From Gryganskiella cystojenkinii (Eukaryota > Mortierellomycota > Mortierellomycetes > Mortierellales > Mortierellaceae), in NCBI GenBank assembly GCA_015852425.1, contig JAAAIG010001000.1, positions 1-11,982 of the forward strand: a DNA stretch of 11,982 nt, read 5' to 3'. Of this stretch, positions 1 through 6,600 are shown one piece after another; within the stretch, counting starts at the first letter, position 1, and each line of letters starts with the position of its first letter. The translations under genes were made by a program, and so were the position numbers. The notes under the pieces were generated by a model. That model was not told the origin of the DNA. It saw only the letters and a list, made by a program, of their open reading frames with translations, and searched no databases.

Positions 1-800
1 TGCAAACGGATATCTTTAGCACACGCGTCTGCACTGTCTTAATTACTTCGCCTCTTGCTACTTCGCCCTCTTTATTCATTATATAACCCCTCATCATTTC
101 CACACCACCTATAGTTCCTTACGCATTATCCTCCTCAATAAATCACCACTATCATTTCCTACTGCAGTACCCCTCATGGCTATACGGCAAACGTTGTGTA
201 TTCAGAGATTCGTGCCTAACATATGTATCTACACAAACGAGCACTAGAGAAGAGACAAATAAATATGGTAAGAAATAAAGAGAAAACCGAATCTTAACTT
301 GAGCTCTCTGCGAGTAAAGCCGCAGGTATTATGCGCGCTAGTGTCAAAAAAGGAATATCCACGGGGGTGTGGCGAAGAAGGAGGAGGAGGAGGGGGGGGG
401 GGGGGGGTGTTTTTTCCTCTTTCCAAAAAATAAAGCAGAACAAAGGCCAAAAAAAGGCGCTAGAATGAGTCGGAAGTGTGTAGAAATGCACAAAGAACAG
501 GAAAAATTAGGGAACAAATGTAAACAAAGGGAAAAGAGCAGACAAAGGAAAAGGGATGGAAATCGTAAGCGAGGGACAAGAAAAAACGGAGAAGCGAATT
601 TAAAATCTAGGGAGGGAGTCAGACAAGCACCAAGGACGGGAAGGAGCAAGGTGTTGCATAAGTAAAGATAGGAGAGCCGACTGCAAGGGGGCACATGACT
701 CTCTTGGCACCTCTACACTGCCGTACACTCTCGGTTATGTTTCTTGAATTTAGGTATTACATAATTGGAGTGTTATTTACTCCAAGTACGCCCAAAATGC
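1..800. other. Intergenic DNA without a confident gene
   Basis: No reading frame here looks like a real protein. The left 260 bases contain a TATA-like TATATAA at 80-86, an ATG at 176 opening only 23 codons (stop 245-247), and AATAAA at 137-142 and 258-263. This may be a micro-gene, or the 3' end of a gene lying outside the window. From about 376 to 660 the + strand is strongly purine-rich, which gives artificial Lys/Glu/Arg-rich frames on + and Ser/Leu/Phe/Pro-rich frames on -. The rest is unremarkable AT-leaning sequence. Confidence 0.6.
376..407. repeat. GGA microsatellite running into a 16-base poly-G tract
   Basis: A short run of imperfect GGA/AGG triplets at about 376-391 passes directly into sixteen consecutive G residues (392-407), followed by TGT and a run of T. 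The tract is likely unstable in length and prone to sequencing error. On the + strand it could form a G-quadruplex. It lies at the left end of a purine-rich stretch extending to about 660. Confidence 0.85.
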
Positions 801-808
801 TATAAAAG
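801..808 (+). promoter_or_regulatory. TATA box of the secreted trefoil-like gene
   Basis: TATAAAAG lies 257 nt before the ATG at 1065. It is followed about 25-40 nt later by a pyrimidine-rich stretch (CTCCTCTCTCCC), the usual setting of a fungal transcription start. Transcription probably begins near 830-840. This is inferred from position and context only. Confidence 0.6.
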
Positions 809-899
809 ATAAAGGTGTACACTCTGCTCCTCTCTCCCAACTGCCCACGTTACCATCCAGCATATTAACCTTACAGCCCTCTGATCTCTTTGAACCAAG

Positions 900-1061
900 G
901 TAATCATCATTCTATTTATCGAAGGCTCACTTGGCGTACAATTATTACCGTATGACAGTCCATGCGTGTTACTTCAACTTTCAGTGAGAGCGAGACGTTG
1001 ACACGGCTGATTTCCTTAGGCCTTAATTGTCCTTATTGCCTCCTAATCCTTTATCAATTAG
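900..1061 (+). other. Probable 5'UTR intron
   Basis: A candidate donor GTAATC (after CCAAG) at 900 pairs with a candidate acceptor TTATCAATTAG ending at 1061, only three bases before the ATG at 1065. A CTAAT branch-like sequence lies about 18 nt before the acceptor. The segment is AT-rich and contains an upstream ATG at 962 opening an 80-codon overlapping frame. Splicing would remove this decoy start. The call rests on splice-site appearance; no transcript evidence is available. Confidence 0.45.
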
Positions 1062-1064
1062 AAA

Positions 1065-1583
1065 ATGACAAGGGCATCCTTTCTATTAGGAATCCTAGCA
1101 TTCATGGCAGTCCTGGTCCAGTTTTCGGTCACTGCATCGCCGCTCCTCCCCAATGGCGTGTATCAGTTTCAGTACAAGTACCCCGGAGGCGGCGGAAAAT
1201 CTGATCAACATCTCCAGGATGGAGGTGTTACTACCAGCGCAATAGGCATTCCTGCAATAAGTCCTGGATGCCCCGATGACGGCATTTGCAATTGGAATCT
1301 TATCAATCAATCAGGCGACACCATCAAACTTCAAAACGTGCGGTCATCAAGATATTTGGGTATCGATTCAAGTAATGGGAACGATATATCCACCTCAAGC
1401 GAGAGTACGGATATGGAAACCTGGATTTTAGTTGCAAACAGCGATGGTCGGTATTTCCTCGAGTTTAGCCGGCCAGAAAATGGTTTCCAGCATCCTGTTT
1501 TAGGAAAGAAATCAATTGAAGCTGCTCTATTTGCAAAGGCATACAACCCGGACATGACATTTGCCGTCACTCCTGTGAAATAG
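1065..1583 (+). CDS. Small secreted beta-trefoil-like protein (possible I66-type protease inhibitor or lectin)
   Basis: This 172-residue protein begins with a clear signal peptide: a hydrophobic core at residues 5-22 and a V-T-A cleavage motif before S25. The mature chain of about 148 residues shows spaced repeats typical of a beta-trefoil: LPNGVYQF (28-35), W77 through YLG (97-99) with G84 and N91 between, and W120 through G128, Y130 and LG (146-147). Cys69 and Cys75 are the only cysteines of the mature chain and probably form a disulfide. Fungal secreted or cytoplasmic trefoils of this size include family I66 serine protease inhibitors and ricin-B-like lectins. The pattern fits either, and no carbohydrate-binding QxW motif is evident. 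The ATG chosen begins the signal peptide, so it is well supported. A TATA box lies upstream and AATAAA downstream. There is no obvious intron within the coding region. Secretion is confidently inferred; the molecular target is not. Confidence 0.8.
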   Translation: MTRASFLLGILAFMAVLVQFSVTASPLLPNGVYQFQYKYPGGGGKSDQHLQDGGVTTSAIGIPAISPGCPDDGICNWNLINQSGDTIKLQNVRSSRYLGIDSSNGNDISTSSESTDMETWILVANSDGRYFLEFSRPENGFQHPVLGKKSIEAALFAKAYNPDMTFAVTPVK

Positions 1584-1697
1584 CCTGGTAGTTACCCACG
1601 TTGGTGTGCTCTTCGGACAAGTTGTACTCCAGGAAAGCCTACCATCCTGATCTCATCTCCCCTCTTCAGCCATTGGTTACACCTTCCCTATTATTAG

Positions 1698-1703
1698 AAT
1701 AAA
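1698..1703 (+). terminator. Polyadenylation signal AATAAA
   Basis: AATAAA lies 115 nt after the stop codon of the secreted trefoil-like gene. It is in the expected range for a fungal 3'UTR and supports a complete transcription unit of roughly 830-1720. Confidence 0.55.
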
Positions 1704-1717
1704 GGAAAACGTACGGG

Positions 1718-1745
1718 TCCCCGTAAAACAAAGCGCGTACGGGGA
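1718..1745. repeat. Short inverted repeat after the polyA signal
   Basis: TCCCCGTA (1718-1725) and TACGGGGA (1738-1745) are perfectly complementary 8-base arms around a 12-nt loop. A further CGTACGGG copy at 1710-1717 could pair with the same left arm. It sits just past the AATAAA and may affect 3'-end formation, but could be chance. Confidence 0.4.
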
Positions 1746-1943
1746 AGTGAAAATTCTTTTTCAGCCCTTTTTCCCTCCCGTAAAAATGCTCGCCTGTGAG
1801 GGCCCTTAGACCCCCCCCCTGTGAGAACAGTCATGTTGGACACCTTTTACTCCAAGTAAGAGGTCTCTTTTTTTGAACTTTCACTGGGACCCCGTCGGAT
1901 TCCGCCATGTTTTCCTGCCGCTTTTTCGTTCGTACCTAAGTAA

Positions 1944-2111
1944 AGGCAATCCATCAATTGTGTGCACGCAACGGTCATGGCCCTCTTTGTGATCTTGCCC
2001 AAGATCGCTCAGCTGATCCTGGACAAATCGACCATGAACTTTACCGACATTCAAATCACGAACCCGACCAGCACGCTATTATCGAATGTGGTATTGACAG
2101 CAGGTCTGTGA
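1944..2111 (+). pseudogene. Orphan fragment of a DUF3712 / LEA2-like domain protein
   Basis: A short open frame runs from after a TAA at 1941 to TGA at 2109-2111, with an internal ATG at 1977. Its residues after that ATG read as a hydrophobic LFVILPKIAQ segment followed by LDKSTMNFTDIQITNPT. From memory this is the start of the fungal DUF3712 domain: end of a transmembrane segment, IAQ, D-x-ST, then the first LEA2-like beta strands. Family members are membrane-anchored proteins of several hundred residues linked to vacuolar or cell-surface membranes. Here the cytoplasmic N-terminus is missing and the domain stops after its second strand. A GT follows at 2103 (AGCAG|GTCTGT) and an AG at about 2189, but the sequence beyond does not continue the domain. 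I read it as a gene relic. It could also be one exon of a gene whose other exons I cannot see. Confidence 0.5.
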
Positions 2112-2288
2112 ATGAGCTGTGACAAATCGCACATTTTTCCAAACGCTTTCTTCACTTCTTGTCTCTTTAATGTATCTTTGTCCCTCAGACTGCAATAACT
2201 TACCTCCACAACTCAATCTAGTTTCTCTTGCTCATCCAATCTTCTAACATACATCTTTATCCTTTATTTCCTGTCTGTGACCCCCACC

Positions 2289-2295
2289 TATAAAA
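2289..2295 (+). promoter_or_regulatory. TATA box of a putative non-coding unit
   Basis: TATAAAA is preceded by a pyrimidine-rich stretch and followed 7 nt later by a perfect palindrome. Downstream DNA is CT-rich like a fungal leader but has no good ORF. It is a plausible core promoter, judged by motif and context only. Confidence 0.4.
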
Positions 2296-2301
2296 CAGGA
2301 T

Positions 2302-2322
2302 TATACAGGGGTCCCCTGTATA
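2302..2322. promoter_or_regulatory. Perfect 21-nt palindrome immediately downstream of a TATA box
   Basis: Two perfect 10-base arms, TATACAGGGG and CCCCTGTATA, flank a single central T. The palindrome lies 7 nt after TATAAAA, between the TATA box and the expected transcription start. That is where a dimeric DNA-binding protein could control initiation. The CCCCT/AGGGG halves resemble the C4T/STRE-type sites bound by fungal stress zinc-finger factors. The symmetry is seen directly; the regulatory role is inferred. Confidence 0.5.
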
Positions 2323-2906
2323 TTCCTTGTTTACTCTTTTTGTTGTCTTGCTCGCTGTCTGGTGTAGTACCTGTGATTTTTGTCTTTTGATCTGTTCTAT
2401 CCCTGTTGAATTATTTTTCGCCTTTGAACGTCGTATTTACTGTCGAGAGGGTGTACCTGTTGTTCTCAGTCTAGCGACTGTAAAATTCTGTCTTCATCCA
2501 GGCTACCATACTTGATTCGTTCTAGCTGCCCTCCACCCAAATAATCCTTCGTGTGCTCTGTTTGACCTGAGAGGCAGCAACGCGAGATATTTACTTTTCC
2601 TGTCCATTTACGATTTTCAAAAATCCCGTTTTTCAAGCCTCTTTTATTATCCTGTTGCTTGTTCCAGTAGAACCTTTTCGTAAGTACCCTTCCAAGTTCC
2701 TTTCTATCCCTGTTGTCATTCCTCGGGACCTTGCATATGGACCATCTGCCGTGTTTCCAGTACAACGACGTCTCTCGCAAAGATCCTTCGCAAGCCAAGC
2801 GAGAGTCCAGGCGTTGCTATACGACTGCAGTCCGCTTAAAACTAACAGATACCTCTTTCCCTCTATTTTGTGCACTCTTTTGTCTCTCTGTTTATCGGTA
2901 GTATTC

Positions 2907-3082
2907 TCCTTTAGTTGAGGAGCCTTTTTTGTACGCGTACGTGTCTCAATTCTAATAAAGGAGTGAAAAAAGCATATTGTGGAAAACTACTAAGTATATT
3001 CAAAGTAAAAAGGTGGCGAGGGCGGGACAGAAATAGCTCTCTCCTTGCTTCAGTTAAGAGAATAAGGCCTTCAACTAAAGGA
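2907..3082. repeat. Imperfect 20/19-nt inverted repeat enclosing about 137 nt
   Basis: The left arm (2907-2926) and right arm (3064-3082) are reverse complements apart from one deletion and one mismatch. The outer 12 bases (TCCTTTAGTTGA against TCAACTAAAGGA) match perfectly. The enclosed segment holds the 10-nt palindrome GTACGCGTAC at 2931-2940 and the AATAAA at 2954-2959. It might be a relic of a small non-autonomous element or a long-loop RNA hairpin. No target-site duplication is obvious. Confidence 0.45.
2954..2959 (+). terminator. Possible polyadenylation signal AATAAA
   Basis: This AATAAA would close a transcript started at the TATA box near 2289, after about 600 nt of CT-rich, apparently non-coding sequence. 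It lies inside the loop of the inverted repeat 2907-3082. Confidence 0.3.
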
Positions 3083-3663
3083 CTCGTCTAAGAAAACATT
3101 TTGTGTGGATATACGCAATATATACTTTTATATATAGAAAGGATGAATAAAATCACGAGGATGATCAAGGTCATTGGACTTTAGCGACCTGCAGCTTTTT
3201 TTATGGCCAGTCAATAGACCATGGCCCGGTTGCATGCATGGGTCAACAGACCTTTTTTCATATGTTGTTGCCACTCATCCTTTCTCCAGTTTGGCGTTGG
3301 CTCGCGCTGGCGCTCCTCACTTTTCTGGAACGCTGTTCTTTTTGTACTTTGTCAGGTATTCGAATGAAGACTAGTGACATGAAAATGAAACAAACATGGC
3401 CGGGTTATGTCCCGCAAGGGTGCTTTTCTCGCGCACCAAAATTCTTTTTAGAAGGAAGTAAGTCGCGTCGTCGTTCGTGGCGGTGCAGAGAGGCGGAAAT
3501 CAGCCACGCCCGAAGGACAGTCACAACTGCATTTCCCACCCTCGACACACAACGACCAAAGAAGAATGCGCATGGAAATACATTTCTTTGCGAGCACTCT
3601 CATCAATAATCAAATTCGTTCATCTCTTCGATCTATTCCCTCTTTTTTTCGTTCGCTTTCCCA

Positions 3664-6600
3664 ATGGTGGATCCACGTGCTGAGGAGGATGATCAGCACT
3701 ACCAGTCCTTTCGGGACCAAGGAGGCGACCTCATTCGTCTGCCTGTCACGCCCAATCCGGTCACCAATGAGAAATATGTAATCTGGACCGACCTGCAGGA
3801 TTGTTTTCCTAATGTGCATCGAGTACAGCACGGCAGTATCTTTGTCCCCATGTTACGAGACAAGGACCTCTACCGGTAAATAGCTACTTGGTTTACCTTC
3901 CCTTCGCTCAACTCTTTAATCGATTGGAATAAGGATGCATGTCACTATTAATAGTTTCAATCTATTTATTCTTACGCATTATGTTTATTTTTGCCACTTT
4001 GAATCATTCATAGGGTGAAGCCTCATGGGGTCAAACACTACCCGGGTGTTGTTCTAGATGTTATTTACAAAGAAGATGCTCTCAAGCGAACAACAACACA
4101 GTCGACCCTGGACGATGAAAACGAGACAATAACCACCACTACCACCACAACTGTCACGACTGTCACAACGCGAAAGATCCGAGCACTGGTGAACGAATCC
4201 GGGTCAAGAGCAGCTTTGTCGCATCAACTCGACGGACCGACACCCTTGGTGGTAAGCACTCACATATTCTGTTTCGTATCCACCACCGCCTTTTTTTATT
4301 TTGAGAAAGGTCATTAACACTCAACTTCAACTCTTTTTTCTTTCTTTCTTTCTTCTAGGAATCGAGCCACAATGTGCCTCCCCAAAGTACCGACAACAAA
4401 GGCATCGACCCGCCTGCAGACCCTGCGACCGCGCCACAACTAGAGAGATTTCAACCAAATGGACATTCAGCGTTCATGACCAGTCCACCACAACAGGTTG
4501 TCTCGTCTTCAGCGTCATCGTCGTCTTCAGTACTATCAACCTCAGAAGACATGCCCTCAGTGGTGACTGGAGCCGATATCGATGTGACCGGTGAGGAGGA
4601 TGAGAAAGGACTGGCAGAGGAACAGGTACAGGCAGATCTACATAACGGAGAAGGAGAACACGTCGACGAGCATACGAACAAAGAAGACCAAATCGAGATC
4701 GATCGTCCTTCAAAAGGTCAAGAGCCAGGACAAGAAATCGTACGACAAGCCAAAGTCGTAGAACAATCCAAAGTGAAGGAACAAGCCAATGAGGAACATG
4801 CGCAGAAAATCACAGCCGGCATGAACCCACCGTACAGTGGCATGACACCGGATGAACGATCCATGATGATGCTCTTGAACGAACTTCATCTCTCCAAAGT
4901 CACTCAGGCGGATCAAATTCTTTCTCCTCGACCCCCAACACCCGTGACTGTCGAAGAAGAGGCCGCCAGGAAAGCCGAGCTCAACCGCAAGGCCTACAAA
5001 GTCCTGGAGGCAGCCTTTGATGAACTGGAACGACACGACAGCATACAGACCCTTGACCCTGAAGAGAAACGACGACAGGCGGCCATCATCCAATCTTGGC
5101 GAGAGGAACTAGCTGTAGCCTCTGCAGCGGCGGAGAAGAAGCGAGCAGAAGATCTCCTTGCATTATCACAACAACCTCGACTGGAACTGGAACCGGCACC
5201 GGAACCGGAACCCTATGGCAAAAACGACGATGAGATCCTTCTGGAGATTATCGGAAACCGTGTTCGGGACGTCCTGGATCGACGGTATCGGTGGGCCGAG
5301 AGTCTTATGCCGAAATTCTTTATCCCGATCCTCTGGACTGACAACGACACCAAGACCGGAGGCGCCCAGGCGGAGGAAAAGGAGGACGGGGAAGAAGACG
5401 ATGAGGACCTAAGGGACGCGACCCGCCATCTGATGATCCAATTTTGCTGTGACTGTGGCGAGATTCCAGGCGATCACGATCCGAACCGAACTTGGTCTCC
5501 TCATTGGAAAACGCACAACAAGGTGCACCTGGCCAGGGCTCAGAACAGGTGGGCGATCATTGATACCTATGGCGAGTACATGATGGGTCTCCTCGAGATG
5601 TTTCGTTATGGCGCTTATCTGGGTCCAAACCGCAGGATTTCTGCTCCGCCCAAGAGTCACTTCTTGGCCCGACTCGATCGATCCATTCGATATCTCAGGC
5701 GGAATGGCATCAAGACCAGCCGGGATATTCTCGAGGCGACCCGTGGACTCCCCCGAGAGGAGCGTATTGCGGTCACACCCAGGATCAAGACCTTGGAGAG
5801 CAATGAAGATTTCTCTCGGTTCCTTCGTCTGACCGGTATCCGTCGACCGCTTCAGGATTGGATCATGTTTATGACCAGAGACCGGGATGCACGATGGGTT
5901 TGTGATGATCACTTCCATGCCCTCAGTCCCAATGCCTGGTTCCCAGAATCGGTTGCGTTTTCGAACCACAAGGATTCAGAGTCGTCAGGATTCAGTCTGT
6001 CCATGGGATGTTACCACGCCATGATCAAGACTGCTGAACGTGCTCGGGAATTCTACAGGTGGCTTCCAGAGTTGGGCGTCTGTGTGGTGGTCTTCCATCT
6101 CGATTGGGAGCTGACACCCGAGGATCATGCAGAGCTGACGACCGCAATCTCGAGCTGTAAAGCCGTTGCGATCAAGGTCGAGATTCCGATGGCGGATCGG
6201 TACGACTCTCCTATCTGTGGATTTGAAAGAGGCGCGAACACGGACTTTGGTCAGATTTTGGTCGCTGGACTCCAGAACAGAAATATCGAGGTGTTTGAAT
6301 TCAGGAGCCTGAACGCCAAATTTTCGCCTAAATTGGAGGATGAGCTCAAACTTCCAAACCAATGTGATTCCATGTCCTCGACGGCTTCGTTTCAGAGAGA
6401 TGTTCGGTCTGGAAGAATCTCACTCCGAGCAAAAGTTACGGGAATCGACATGGCAGCCCAGTACCTTCGACAAACCGTTAGGGGGCTTCATCATTTTGCA
6501 AAGCTCCATCTCGAGGTTTACTCCGTCTGGGATTATGTCAATATTGAGTTTGCCCCGCTCGAGGATGTTCTGATGGCCAGGGGTCAAGTGGAAGACACGG

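Larger units (their letters stand above)
2112..3663. other. Long intergenic region and promoter zone of the 1523-aa gene
   Basis: No convincing protein gene is seen. From about 2130 to 2920 the + strand is pyrimidine-rich and T-rich. Inside lie a TATA box (2289-2295), a perfect palindrome (2302-2322) and an AATAAA (2954-2959), outlining a possible non-coding transcript. An inverted repeat occupies 2907-3082. TATATATA-like sequence at 3128-3136, and a CT-rich leader at 3625-3663 directly before the ATG, probably belong to the promoter and 5'UTR of the downstream gene. A 123-codon frame at 3238-3609 has no recognisable protein character. Confidence 0.55.

Noticed and set aside
369..665. 98-codon Lys/Arg/Glu-rich frame on +
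   Set aside because: Composition is a direct product of the purine-rich tract and poly-G run; it begins in a simple repeat and shows no domain-like pattern.
344..694. 116-codon Leu/Phe/Ser/Pro-rich frame on -
   Set aside because: Antisense of the same purine-rich tract, non-ATG start, low-complexity poly-Pro; hydrophobicity reflects CT-rich DNA rather than a membrane protein.
962..1204. 80-codon frame overlapping the trefoil gene
   Set aside because: Out of frame with the signal peptide and trefoil pattern, and its start lies in a probable 5'UTR intron.
776..1858. 13-nt direct repeat TTTACTCCAAGTA at 776-788 and 1846-1858
   Set aside because: About one such 13-mer repeat is expected by chance in a window this long; the second copy has no TATA box near it.
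2466..2798. 110-codon frame on -
   Set aside because: Non-ATG start, no recognisable protein, lies in the CT-rich non-coding tract.
3238..3609. 123-codon frame with hydrophobic beginning upstream of the large gene
   Set aside because: Hydrophobic start comes from T-rich sequence, the rest is basic with no pattern; it sits in the expected promoter/5'UTR and has no 3' signal of its own.
5409..5969. 186-codon antisense frame inside exon 3
   Set aside because: Shadow of the 1523-aa gene, whose own frame has clear modules.
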